The notes below the pieces were generated by a model. That model ran no database searches, was not told the origin of the DNA, and worked only from the letters and a program-made list of their open reading frames with translations. A stretch of DNA of 64,000 nt from Phyllostachys edulis (lineage: Eukaryota; Streptophyta; Magnoliopsida; Poales; Poaceae), in contig CM070554.1 of assembly GCA_036346405.1 (NCBI GenBank), forward strand, positions 46,833,058-46,897,057, read 5' to 3'. The position numbers and the translations under genes were made by a program. Shown here piece by piece: positions 48,407 through 59,890 of the stretch (within the stretch, counting starts at the first letter, position 1; each line of letters opens with the position of its first letter).

Positions 48407-50181
48407 CTACATTATGCCCAAGTTCAATACAAAGAGTACAAGAATCGAATCAACAACTTTCTTGGAAGCAAATATGGACATGGATTGTTCAATTTTAGCC
48501 TTTTCTTCTAGTGTCTTGTTTAAAGCATCATTCTCAAGTGTGAGTTTTACACAATTTTCACATGAAGCGCTTTTAGAGTAAAGAATCATTTCAGACATCT
48601 CCTTCATTTTAATCTTATTTTTCTCACAATGAGAGCAGGTGTGACTAGCATCAAATTTCATCAATTCTTTTGTAGCATTATCCAATTTTAGTTCAAGCAA
48701 AGCACAATTTGAACAAGGCAAAGGGATAGCATCAACAGTAGTCACATCTAAAGCAATGGCATTCATGCAAGCAGGACTAGCCTTGAGAGTTTCTAGTTCA
48801 TTAAAAGCACCTTTTAGTTGACTAGCAACAGAGGAATGAGCAGATTTTAGATTTGCTAGTTCATTAAGCAAGCTAGAGCAAGAATCACAATCATCAGCAG
48901 GATTAATGGATTTGAGCCTATCAACCTCTAAGTTCAAATCATCAATCATGGCATCCTGTTTCCTAATCATTTTTTCTTGCTTATACATTCTTTTTTCAGC
49001 ATAGGCTAAAGCACGTTTTATACTAGTGAGTGAAGGACGTACCTCATCGGGATCGCTGAAAAGGTCATCGTCGTTGGAGGAGTCGACGTCATGGCTATCC
49101 CTAGCCATGAAGCACATGCTGGTGAAGTCCTGGGCCTTCTTCTTGCCATGAGAGTCATCATCGTCGTCCTCCGTCTCCGAGTCCACATCGCTCATGTTAA
49201 CACTCTCAAGAGTGGCAAGGACTTGGCTGACGAACTTGCGATAGTTGGGCTTCTTGCCTTTCTTGTCTTTGGCTTGATGACGTCTCCGAGAGTCCTTCTC
49301 CTCCTTGCCCTTCAGCTTGGGGCACTTGGAGTGAATGTGGTTCGGCTCACCACACTCAAAACAAGTGACATGGCCACCTCTCCTCCTGTTCCTCACTTTG
49401 TTGTAAACTCTCGAGAATTTGGTGGATAGGAGGGCTAAATCATCCTCAGGTAGCTTCTCAAGCTGCTCATCGCTCAAAGAGTGTAAAGCGGACAAAGAAA
49501 AGCCAGATGAGCCAAAATCAAAGGAATCAGTCGAGCTACCCTTAGATGGGTCGACCACCAAAGCCATCGACTCTGTCTTGGGGAGACGCGAGAAGAAATC
49601 AATCTCATGCGTCTTCAACCTGGAGTAAAGCTTATCCATGGTAAGCTCACTCATGACAGTGTTGTCATTGATGGATGTGATCTTCATCCCCCAGATCTTC
49701 ACATCAAGAGCACCCAAAAGCTGGCGTGCATTCTCAGACTCAGTGAAAACAAGATCAATAGCGCGAAGATCATGAAGAATCTTGGAGAATCTCCCCCACA
49801 GCTCATCTAAAGACTCACCAGGTCTTTGCTCAATCTTTGAATATTCTTTCTTGAGTTGGTTCTGTCTCACTTCCTTGATCGCAGTCGAACCCTCGTGGTA
49901 GTCACAAAGGGTCCTCCAGATCTCGTGAGCAGACCTCAAATGAGCCATGCGCTCAAACTCAGATCGACTAAGACCTTGGATCAGAAAGTTCCTAGCCTTG
50001 CTATTAGCCTCAACATCTGGAGTGATCACATCGTCATTGGCTGGCACAACATATGGATTTTTGACCTTAAGCCAAATAGCGTGCCCTTGAGCCTCGATGT
50101 AGGTATGCATGCGTGCCTTCCAAAGAAGCAAAATCAACTCCATCAAAAACAGTGGTTTGGTTGAATACTTGTCGACGCCAT
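48407..50181 (-). pseudogene. gag: Copia gag, proximal part
   Basis: A likely start is the ATG at 50181 (MASTSIQPN). Frame breaks near 50150 and 50125 link it to the 579-residue open stretch from 50146. The latter begins with the UBN2-type Gag domain (WKARMHTYIEAQGHAIW, then AHEIWRTLCDYHEG), has a zinc knuckle CFECGEPNHIHSKC at residue 262 (about 49363), and continues with a basic stretch, an acidic run (SETEDDDDDS) and a long helical, coiled-coil-like tail. It would form the particle and bind RNA. It ends at a stop at 48407. Confidence 0.88.
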
Positions 50182-50221
50182 GGCTCCAAAGACCGGTTAA
50201 GATCTATGAGAAGAGCTAACC

Positions 50222-50233
50222 GGCTCGATACCA
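50222..50233 (-). other. Copia primer-binding site
   Basis: TGGTATCGAGCC on the minus strand, two bases after the 5' LTR. It resembles the usual initiator-tRNA-Met site TGGTATCAGAGC, with a one-base deletion-like difference. Confidence 0.7.
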
Positions 50234-50235
50234 AT

Positions 50236-52339
50236 TGTAGGACCGGAAAGGCGACTAGAGGGGGGGTGAATAGACGCTTTCTCTATTTTTTCCATTTGAT
50301 CAAACTCAACACTACTTTCACTCCGATAGCTATAAAAGCTATGAAGATCTATATACAGGCACAGCGGATGACCTGTGTTGAATATGATCAAACCCCAAGG
50401 CATAAGACTGAAAACACCTTACAACTGCATGCACAAAATCCAAAGCATCCTCTCACGGCAGACCACAAGCAAAACAGCAGGTGTGGCCCAGAATCAATCC
50501 ATTCACACACTGAGGCAGGAACCGGCGAACAACTAGAGTCAAACGAGAACCGAAACAGGCATTGCCGCCAGACATCCGAAGTTGTGCGGTCGCCACAGTG
50601 CCCCGGTTTACTTCTGGCAAATTAACACACACCAAGTCAAGCAACAAACTGCACAGACGCATCAATTAGCAGACAAAGTAGCAATAAAAACTAAAACACC
50701 AACTTGATGGATCTTGAGATCAACACCTCAATTCTGCACTACAAGCCGACTCCAAGCACACACACAAAGATCGAGCAGCAAAGACCGAAAGTACATTCAA
50801 AACAATATAATAATCACCAACTCGCTGGCTAACCAAAGCTTCATTCGCAACAATCAAAACAGCCGAATAAAGAAAGGACTTAAATAGCAAACAGGAATTC
50901 ACACTACTAGACAATCTCTAGAACCAACAAGCTATAAAATAATCAAAGGTGGCATCCAAATAACTAAGATTTTGCTACAGCAAAACAAACAGATGCAATC
51001 TGCTTACACGCAACAAGCAAAAATGGCAAGACGGTAAACCCTACAGCCGCCACTCAGAACTCTGACGATTTTCCGCCCAGAATCCGGTTTCTATGAGCAC
51101 ATCGGCTGCCGCCATGAATTCCAGATTTTATGGGCTAACAAGGCGCCGCCGGTCTTTTTCATGCTCGAACCGCAGCCACCCCTAGTTGCTTTCTGCGTAG
51201 GTCACAGAGGTCATGACCATGTTTTCAGGCACCACCATGGCAGCAAGAACAAGGCAATAAAAAAATCCCAAACCAGAACTACTTGCAATTAAAAAAAAAC
51301 ATCGATGGGACAACCACTAGTTGAGGATTCCTGTTTTCTTTACGGAAGACCACTACAGGAGCGCCACCCTAGAGCTCTATCACTCCACTCAATAGACCGC
51401 CCGAGGAATCTAATTTTTTCCCGTGACGCCGCCGCCAAGGATCTTCTTCATGGGGAGCAGGCCGCTGCCAACTTCTCTCTATGGAACAACTGCGTCGCAC
51501 GGCTTCTTTTTGGGGCAGTAACCCTAAATGACCCATCTACAGTTCTTTTTATAGGGCAGCCTCAAACCCTAAAAAAAACTTTCTAGATGATTTACCCTAA
51601 TGGGCTCTCTTAAGGCCCAACAATTACAGAACACATATGCACGCAATTTAAAGCGTCGTCTCCAATTCTCTTGACCTAATCCACTTCATGGCGCGCCGTC
51701 TTGCGCCGCGGGTTGGCATTAGGTCACCAAAGCGGAATTTGGTAAAATTACCAAAATACCCCTTCTCGATCTTTTCCGAAGACCAAGTCCAATCCAGTTG
51801 AAGCAATCACCTGCTTCGCCACGTGTCGGTTGATCCAGCGGCTCTCATCGTGTCGGCAAGTCTCTCCCATCCGGTTCCCACCAGACCACCTTGGCACTTG
51901 CACCGACCCCGCACCGCTTGATCAACCAATCGCCGAATCGTCTGCTCGGTCATCCTTGTCCATTCTCAAGGCCACGCTTGAGTCACTTGACCTCACCCGC
52001 ATCCATGATCGTTTCGACCTCAGCTCTCCAAGCTTAGTCCCGATCCTCCTCGCCGCTGACCGTCGTTGACCTACAAGCCACCAAGACAAAGAATAGACAA
52101 GCAAACACGAATCCGAGAACAAGTTCTTCACAACTTGACCCACATTAGTGAAAACATGCAATATGCAACACATATGCATTATAGTCTATGAACTCAATCT
52201 ATTCCAAAGCTAAAATTCCAAAATGACTAAAAATCAGCCTTTTAACTTTGCCGAAAACGCGTGAAACTTCAAACCAAAAGCCACATTGCCAATTGTTTCA
52301 TCATCCTAAGATCATGGGAATATCCCCATGATATCCACA
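50236..52339 (-). repeat. Copia 5' LTR
   Basis: 2104 bp, the intact partner of 38620-43010. The minus-strand TATA box CTATAAAAA is at 51546-51554. Near 51220 it shows the uninterrupted sequence into which S3 inserted in the other LTR. Confidence 0.95.
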
Positions 52340-53104
52340 CCTACGTGTCTCTAAGGTGGCACCTAGGTGGCAGCCACGTGGTTGTGCCATGTTGGCAAAA
52401 TGGTGGCGGTGCTCTCTGTGCCGAGCTCGTCGGCGCTACGCGCCGCAGCGAGCTCTGGCGAGGGGCTCAATGTGAAGAGGGGAAGGTGGGGAACGTGTTG
52501 CAAACCACGGCGGTGGTTGGGCGTGACAGGAACGGCGGCGCTGAGTTCGGGCTTACGGCGGTGGGATGGTTCGGGTGGTGCTCTAGTGAGGACGAGGCGC
52601 GCACGGCGTCGACGAGGGGGAGGCAGTGCTGATGGTGCAAACGGCGATGGCGGGGCGGCGGTGACGGCGTCGGAATTGAAGAAGAAAGCACTCGCGGTCG
52701 GGAGATTTCAAAAGCAAAATCCGACCAAATGAAGAGGGGAGAGGAGGAGGGATTGAGGGGGAAATGGCGTGTGGAGCATTGCGCACCCGGTGCTCCCTTT
52801 TATAGGGGTCAGGGAGGGGTGAGGGAGGAGATCGTGCGCGTGGGCCTTACGGCGGCCATGGCACGATTTTGGTATAACCACGCACGAAAGAGGAAGAGGT
52901 GCTGGGATCGGGCGCGACATGAGTGGAGGGTTTGAATGCGTGGAAAACCATCAAGGAAGGGGGCGAAAATGGCGCTAGATTTGGAGCTTGAGCGGGCGGT
53001 AATGGCGGCTGGCTCGAGCATGCTTGCACGAAGAAGAAGGAGGTGGGGAGAAGAAGATGCGGGCAGTCCCACCTGGAAGGGAGAGAGGCGAGAAGGAGAT
53101 GGCT

Positions 53105-55349
53105 TGTAACACCCTAGCTATTTGGAAGCCAAGATGTCACCTAAATACACTAACATACAACCACATGGCGGAAGAACTCGAATAAGATATCATATAAAAG
53201 AATAAATAAAACATCCAAAACATGGAGAAGGTATCCTTCCTTCACCATTTAATTTTATTTATTACAGCTTCATCGTTAATCTAGATTCACAAGCAAGAAT
53301 AAATCAATAAAGAATATGGAGAAGGTATCCTTCCTTCTCATCTAGATTTATTTATTACAGTTCATCATTAATGAATGAATGATAGTAATAGTTCTTTTAT
53401 TCAAACTAGTGTAGAGTGAAATATTCGAGTAGTGCGTGGCTACTCCCTCCCAAGAGAAACTTCATAAACGATCACCTAAAAATAAATAAACAAGCAAGTA
53501 TGAGTCCAAGACCCAGCAAGCTCATTGATTATAAGAACAGACAATCAACATGAACAAGACAACCTCCTCAAAGGTTATGAACATACAACAACTGAATATT
53601 TATGAATGAATGAGATGAATGGAAATACTCAATGGATCGCTCACATGCATATACTCAGATAGCTGACAAAACCCGCTTGTGTCACTCAAGCCCGCATCTT
53701 AACAAAAATGCGGGGATCCACTTCCCGTATGAAGAACGTTTCATACTGGTGTCCAACACTTCCCATCCTGGAATTAATGGGACTTACATACCCATCCTGG
53801 AATTGATGGGCCATTCTCATCCACTGCCGTGGACGGTCAAAAACAATGAATGCATGACATGAACTACTGAATAAATAATGTCACCATCTTCAATCATAGA
53901 TTCAACACATATGAAAGATCATAGACAATTCAACTTCTCTTGATTCATAAGAGGTCACAGTATAATCATAAAAGCATTCATCAATCACAATCATTAAGAT
54001 AAGCAATGTACTTGCCTTCCGCGAAGCGAAGCGTTAGCAGGCAATGGTGGTACTCCTAAACTCGAAGCTTCACCGCCTAAACAATTAAATAACTAAAATA
54101 AGGATACGATAAACACGACACTACTGATTAACATTCTACAACGCTTCCCCGGCGAATCAAGATTTACTAGAACCCCTAAACTGAAAACCAACGCATTCAG
54201 CCATAAACTGCCTCTGGACAGCAGCACGGTAATTAACATATCTCATGATCTAGAACTCGAAAAGTGATGAGCCCAGTTTCTGTGGATTCTTAACTGACAA
54301 AACTACAATACTCTAGTTGACAAGCTAATCCAATTCGGCCAAATTAGTATGCTAACAGACATATGAACTTTTAGCACAGAAACTGTCTAACAGAATAAAC
54401 AGCAGCACTAAAACGATCATAACTTTTAATCTATAACTCCGAATTGATAGTTCCTTATCAATCTAGAAAGGTTATCAAATTACCTACAATAACCTAGTTG
54501 GGTGAAAACACAGATTCTTTCAATTACATTTTCATATTTTACGAAATAACAAAACAGATTAATCTCGTCAGAAATCTGGACAGCAGATACTAAATCTATC
54601 ATATCTTTTGACTCGAACGTCGGAATCAAGTGAACTCAGTGGCCACAGAAAGTTAAGAACAAGATCTAGATATCTCTAGGAGATCAAAACTACTGATTCT
54701 GCCTCTAAGACGTCGAAACAGACCGCGCAACATACTGGACAGAATCGAATCTACTGCGGACAGACTTTGCTCCAATCAACTCTAATCGGTTTCGCACCTA
54801 TTCTTAATTAAACAGCGAGGAACGCCTTGCGTTACCCTTGTAGAACCGCTGGAATATCAAGAACAACCCCCACGAAGAAGATCTCCTCCAAGTCCCTCTT
54901 CCTTCCTCTCCTTTTGCCGGCAGTCCCGCTATCCTCCTCCTTCCCTCACGTTGGCCAGGAGCTTGGAGCAGCACCAATGGGGAAGAATTGCCGAGCAGCT
55001 GGTCGTAGGGAGGGATGCGCCAGAGATGGAGAGGTGGTGGTGGCTGCTCAAGGGGAGAGGGGAGGCGACAAGGTGAGGGGGGAGGAGTTTTGGGCGGCTA
55101 GGGTTAGCCACCCCCCCTAAGGCCCTTTAGGCCGGCCACCCACTTGGGCCTCACGGCTGCCCTCTTGGGCCTCACGGCTGCCCCCTCTTGGGCCTCATGG
55201 CTGCCCCCCTTTGGCCCACAGGGCCCCCTCTTGGGTTTGTTGGCCAAAAGCCTGTGCCCAAAATCGAAGAATGCATTTAAACGCCGAACTTTTCTCTTTT
55301 AAGTTCGAATTCGAACATAATTCTTCCTAAACAAGAACGGGGTATTACA
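53105..55349 (-). mobile_element. Chromovirus solo LTR S4
   Basis: 2245 bp. On the plus strand it reads TGTAACACCC...GGGGTATTACA, the reverse complement of the LTR1/LTR2/S3 family ends. Target-site duplication TGGCT is at 53100-53104 and 55350-55354. It contains a stem-loop array at 53676-53835 and a short tandem block (CTTGGGCCTCACGGCTGCCC, about four units) at about 55142-55230. No gene. Confidence 0.92.
53676..53835 (-). repeat. Stem-loop array in S4
   Basis: This is the third copy of the chromovirus LTR array. Plus-strand stems include CTTG/CAAG (53676-53690), CCCGCAT/ATGCGGG (53691-53715), CCGTATGA/TTCATACTGG, CCCAT/ATGGG, CCCATC/GATGGG and TCCAC/GTGGA. Stem sequences differ from LTR2 and S3 while pairing is kept. 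Confidence 0.8.
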
Positions 55350-56858
55350 TGGCTGGCCGTTGTATTTTAATCCGACGGCTGCGCGGGGTGGAAGGCCGAA
55401 TGGGCAAGCGGGCCCCGCGTGCATGCGAGTAGGAGCCGTCTGATTTAGATCGGACGGTCCCTACTGGTTGTGCCGAATGGACCTTCCGGAAGTGTAAACA
55501 AAAATCGGACAGTTGGTCATTGATCCAATGGTTGAGATGAAGAGCGTGCGGCACGGAGCAGGCCGAAATGGGCCAGACACGCGGGAGGTTGATTCGGGCC
55601 GGTGAGATTTGGCCCAATCACATAAATTCCTAGATTTAAATAGTTTAAAGATTAAAACAAATCGGTTAATTCAAAAAGGGTTTAGAAAATAGCAAATTAA
55701 GTCTAAAAAATTCTAGAAAAATTCACATAAATTCCTAGAGTTATTTTGGACTTAAATAAAATATTTCCAACTTAAAATGGGTAATAGTTTTTGCACATAA
55801 TTTATTTTAGCTTTAAAATAATTAGGAAAAATCTTTTAGAATTCCATAAAACTCTAGAAATTAATTAAATTTTTATTTTTCAACTTTGAATTAAAAAAAC
55901 TTTAATAAATTTTATTTTTGACTTTTAAAAATTCATAAATTCAAATAAAGCAATAAAACTCTTTAAAATTTCAGAAAGTCCAATAAAATAATAACTTTAT
56001 TTATTTCTTATTTTTGTAACAACACTTTGGGATGTTACACGAGGCGAGCAAATTAGTTGGCCAGGTCGTACCCATTATGGACTTGTGGTTGCGCTGTTTT
56101 TACATGAGAGGTCATTCCAAGATTCGGTCCTTAATTGACTCGAGTGGTACATCCACATACCAACATTCTCTCGTGCCCCCGGCACCAGCCACTCTCTCCA
56201 GCCACCCGAGTCGAAAACAGTTTTCAGGTTTTCTTTGTTTTGAAAATATTCTTTAGTCCAACATACCAGCCAAACTCCCAGCCTTGACTGCCCCAAATCA
56301 CTTTCAAAAAGTTTTTAATGATTGTGGTCGGGCAATTTAAATGCTTGCATGACATTGTATCTAAGCAATGCTAAGCATGACACTTAGATATAGACTTATT
56401 AACTAGTATGTGAACCATTAATTCTAGGGTGACAAGGATAATGTCCAAATTCAAGGTTTGGAAGTTTATACACAATTATTATTAAGGCATTAACTATGAG
56501 CTAGACCAATATAGTTGGATAAAATATAGCAATGCAATTTCATAATTTAAAACAACATAATTGGCAAAAGGTAGGTGTAATATGATCAAAGTGTTGACTC
56601 GCCTTGGTCGGGGTTTTGCTGATCTTGTCCTGGATCAACCGGAGGATCTTCGGTCGCTTCGACTTCTATATACGCAAGAATAACCAGAAGTCAAATAAAC
56701 CCCGAGAAACTCAATTTGAAATCAACAATCAAATGAACTCCAATAAGTCCAAATACATTCAGTGAAAGGAAACACCCATATCTGGTGACAATTTGGAGAG
56801 TCTCAGACCAAGGGTCTTAGACTAGGTTCGCTGAAGGTATAGATGAGTATGGTCAAAA

Positions 56859-57365
56859 CACAGTGGTTGAGCTGTGTGCTCAAAGCACCGTGGTCGAATT
56901 GTGTGGTCGAACCACAGTGGTCGATCGAGTGATCGAAACTCAGTGGTTGAATTGAGTGGTCGAAACACAGTGGTCGAACCACAGTGGTCGAATGAGTAAT
57001 CGAAACTCAATGGTTGGACTTAGTGGTCTAAACACAGTGGTTGAACTGTGCGGTCGTGGAGGTGCTGTGACCAAGGGAGGTCATGAAAATGCTATGACAT
57101 GGGGAGGTCATGGAAATGTTACGACCTGGGGAGGTCGCGGAGGTGTTACGACCAGGGGGAGGTCGTGGAGGTTCTATGACTAGGGGAGGTCGTGGAAGTG
57201 CTATGATCAGGGGAGGTTGTGAAAGTACTACGACCAGGGGAGGTCGTGAAAGTGTTATGACCTGGGGAAGTCGTGGGAGTGCTACGACCAGAGGAGGTCG
57301 TGAAAGTGTTATGACCTGAGGAGGTTGTGAAAGTGTTATGACCTGGGGAGGTCGTGGGAGAGCTA
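56859..57365. repeat. 27-bp tandem array in S1, two subfamilies
   Basis: About nineteen units. Units 1-7 (from 56859) follow CACAGTGGTCGAANNNNGTGG. Later units (from 57048) follow GGAGGTCGTGAAAGTG plus TTACGACCTGG, with arms GGTCGT/ACGACC that can pair. The 27-bp period continues across the change of subfamily. The Gly/Arg-rich open frame here is a by-product of a period divisible by three. Confidence 0.88.
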
Positions 57366-57817
57366 GTCGAACGAATCTTCGACCACCAGAGTTCTTCTAT
57401 CCAATTACCTGGGAATGTGTTAGATCCTCTGGTAACTTTCTATAGAGGGGAGATACGACTAGATGCGGTCGAAGGAGGTTTCGGCCGTTCGTAGTCGAAG
57501 GAGTTTCAACTATGCTAATGGAGTGGGTAGCATAGTGCAGCTATGTGACAGTTTGAGCGACGGCTATTAATGGTCGATTGACAAAAATTTATACTTGCTA
57601 AAATTCTGAGCTTTGCTTGAAGGGATTCTCACACGATGATAGATAAGAATCTAACATCTGTTAGATAATTCTAATTGGAATTGTGCTAGCAAAAGAGAAA
57701 GTTCACTCAAACAACTCTCCAAAAATGCGATCAAGAAGAACAACACTAGCTATCACATAAAAAGTTTTAAAAATCCCATATTTTTGCATTTATGGATTTT
57801 TGGGCTATTACACACCG

Positions 57818-58610
57818 CCAGGGCTATCTCGCCATTTTGGCCACCTCAGTGAACCCCGACTGTGGTCAACTGCATCACCACATGTTCTAGGATCCCTAGA
57901 AGATTTCCCCCCAAATCAATTTGGGCTTGAAGCCACCAGAGTGTCGTGCAACCGGCTTCTTCTTCATCTCTGGCCACAACCACCATTTTCGCCGCCACTC
58001 CTCCTCCAGCAAGCACCTGCTCGATTCCTCCCTCCATGAGTATCTCTTAGCCTCCCTCTACCTCCCCATACCTCTCACTGGTGCTCTCTTCCTCCACAGC
58101 TAGACCTGTTCATGGGCCGTCTGGCCCGCCGGCCCGGCCCGAGCCCGATCGTGTCTGGGCTGGGCTTGGGACTCCATTTCCAGCCTGAAAGAAGCCTGGC
58201 CTGGCCCGAAATCCCCAAAAAAATAATTAAAAAATAGAAATATATTATTTTAATCCTAAAAACGAATTAAATAATGCTTTTTTATTCCGAAAAAGATTAA
58301 AATAACACATTTTAATGCGAATTTCAGATTTTCGGGCCAGGCCAGGCCGGGCTCGGGCCTGCTGATTTTTGGCCGGGCTTTTCAAGCCCGGCCCGGCATT
58401 TGAACAGGTCTATCCACAGCTACGCCCCCACATTGAACCGGTCATGCCGCCCTTGGTCACTGCCGTCGGCCCACCTCGGTGCTTCCCTGTCGTAGCCAAC
58501 CACACCAGTGAGTTCCCTATGCTCTACTCATACCTATGCGCACCCTAGTTTCCACCCTATCCTGCTCTAGCGGGGCCGTGTCATTTCACCTCCTCAGCCA
58601 GCCGCCCTGA
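57818..58610 (+). repeat. G0 gypsy 3' LTR, continuation
   Basis: It resumes at CCAGGGCTATCTCGCC, which matches 15668 onward and the LTR broken at 34999. It continues as GC-rich LTR leader sequence around the MITE. The end of this LTR is not visible. The sequence changes character near 58610. Confidence 0.65.
58101..58412. mobile_element. hAT-type MITE, 312 bp
   Basis: Terminal inverted repeats TAGACCTGTTCA...TGAACAGGTCTA are flanked by an 8-bp target-site duplication TCCACAGC (58093-58100 and 58413-58420), the length made by hAT transposases. Subterminal regions are rich in GGCCC/GGGCC words and the centre is AT-rich. It has no coding capacity and would need a transposase supplied elsewhere. 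Confidence 0.93.
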
Positions 58611-59250
58611 TTGATATAGATCAACGTGTAGTTGTTCCTTAATGTAGCCTAATCTTTCACGGTACTTGTATTTCAATCTTGATCAAAGTAAAAACCTAGC
58701 TTTCCTCCTTCTTGGTTCAACAAAAAGGAAGAACAAGTGTATCTCCAAAGCAAGTAATACTTGGTTGATGTTGAATCAATCTGAAGAGAGAAACAAAATC
58801 AAACCCGAAGAACAACACTAAACCGTGAGCAATTGAGGATGCTACGAATTAGTGAGATGATCCACAAGGAATCACGGATCTTGGAGGAACAACCTCCCTC
58901 CAATATTCACGCAATCACAAAACCCTATATGGGAATTTTCAAAACGCATGTATTCATTATGCACCACATAAACCTGTGACTTTTCTGTATTTTCTTTAAC
59001 TCTAACTTGCTTACAATTGGGGGTCTACCCCCTAACTTATATAGGCTCAGTGAACATTGCACTGTGAACAGTAATCTGAGTCAGAATAGTACCATGAGCA
59101 GTAATCCGAATCCACTCCTATTGCAAACTCCTACTTTAATTCGAAATTTAAACTACTCTAATTGCTGAAAATAAATTAAACTATCCTATTACAAGCAATT
59201 TCAACATTAATCTTTTTTTAAAGAAAGATCCGAATTGGAATTGCTCCAAT
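58611..59250. other. Unassigned sequence, possibly an LTR fragment
   Basis: AT-rich DNA starting near TTGATATAGATCAACG. It has no gene. CCCCCTAACTTATATAGGC near 59028 looks like a TATA-bearing LTR portion (TATATAGG), but no termini or target-site duplication could be found. It ends at the CACTA terminus. Confidence 0.35.
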
Positions 59251-59267
59251 CACTACTACAGAAAAGG

Positions 59268-59605
59268 TCTTCACAGACGGTTCAAAAACGACATCACAGA
59301 CGGTTTCGTGAGTCGTCTGAGTTTATGGGTTAGTAATGACATGAGGTCATCACTGACGGTTTTCGAACCATCTATGATGCATACTATCACAGACGGTTAT
59401 TAACTCAGAACCGTCTATGATGTATACTATCACATACGGTTATTAACTCAGAAACGTCTGTGATATTCGACTATCACAGATGGTTATTAACTCAGAACCG
59501 TCTGTGATATTTGACTATCACAGACGGTTTATAGATGGAACCATCCATGATATCTTATGCATCCAGACGGTTTGTCCTAAGGAACCGTCTGTGATATTCT
59601 TTTTG
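59268..59605. repeat. CACTA subterminal inverted repeats
   Basis: At least five copies of a roughly 36-bp palindromic unit (TCACAGACGGTTATTAACTC followed by AGAACCGTCTGTGATA) and half units. In the En/Spm family such motifs are the binding sites of the TNPA-type protein. Confidence 0.9.
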
Positions 59606-59890
59606 GATTGCTAAATCTACTTCTATTTATTGGCTAGCATTAGGAAATGCTAGCCATACCCTCTGAAACAAGCAGAAACACAACAAGTACATATCCAATT
59701 CACATTCATTTCAGAAACAAGCTCATCCAATTCACATTCACTTCAGAAACAAGCACATCTATTTCATAAATCAATTAACTCAAGTGAACTAAAATTAACT
59801 ATTTATGAACAAATACACACACATGTTCCATAAAGTTCAATCTTATCCCAATCAAGTTCAATCTATATTGTGGAACTTCCCATTTGGGCT
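59606..59890. other. CACTA 3' flank with GGCTAGC hairpin
   Basis: Non-coding. It holds an inverted repeat GGCTAGCATT/AAATGCTAGCC at about 59631-59655 and ACATTCA-rich short repeats. This stretch is duplicated near 62700 (GGCTAGCCTCAGGAAATGC). Confidence 0.6.

Larger units (their letters stand above)
38620..52339 (-). mobile_element. Ty1/Copia retrotransposon (SIRE/Maximus-like)
   Basis: A pair of about 2.1-kb LTRs beginning TGTAGGACCGG and ending GATATCCACA on the plus strand, with target-site duplication CCTAC (38615-38619 and 52340-52344). Coding order on the minus strand is gag, protease, integrase, reverse transcriptase, RNase H. That order (integrase before reverse transcriptase) defines Copia. 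The long LTRs and the large Gag with a coiled-coil-like tail fit the SIRE/Maximus lineage. The internal region is 7.2 kb. The first 200 bp of the LTRs differ at roughly 4-5% of sites. All genes are broken. Confidence 0.93.
36743..56039 (-). mobile_element. Solo LTR S2 (gypsy-type, about 3.3 kb without nested DNA)
   Basis: Plus-strand ends are TGTCAGACCCGGG (36743) and GGGATGTTACA (to 56039). The target-site duplication CGAGG is at 36738-36742 and 56040-56044. Parts are 36743-38619, 52345-53104 and 55350-56039, the remainder being the Copia element and S4. A minus-strand TATA box (CTATAAAA) at 52798-52805 precedes a GC-rich leader, whose open frames are not credible genes. It resembles S1 in several blocks but has different ends, so the two are related families. 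Confidence 0.85.
35000..57812 (-). mobile_element. Solo LTR S1 (gypsy-type, about 3.5 kb without nested DNA)
   Basis: On the plus strand it begins TGTCGAACCCC and ends GGGCTATTACA, which reads TGTAATAGCCC...GGTTCGACA on its own strand. The flanks CGCCG (34995-34999) and CACCG (57813-57817) form a target-site duplication with one CG-to-CA change, and the sequence on both sides continues one G0 LTR. Its two parts are 35000-36742 and 56040-57812, split by S2. Part 1 contains a 35-bp minisatellite and part 2 a 27-bp array. No internal region remains, so it is a solo LTR. Confidence 0.8.

Noticed and set aside
52261..53072. Several open frames on both strands
   Set aside because: They are in the GC-rich leader of solo LTR S2, downstream of a minus-strand TATA box, with no recognisable protein domain.
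36743..56039. S2 as a complete gypsy element with two LTRs
   Set aside because: After removal of the nested Copia element and S4 only about 3.3 kb remains, with one start, one end, and no primer-binding site, polypurine tract or pol.
57110..57319. Gly/Arg-rich open frame resembling an RGG protein
   Set aside because: It is created by the 27-bp tandem array, whose period is divisible by three. It has no start context and no conserved flanks.
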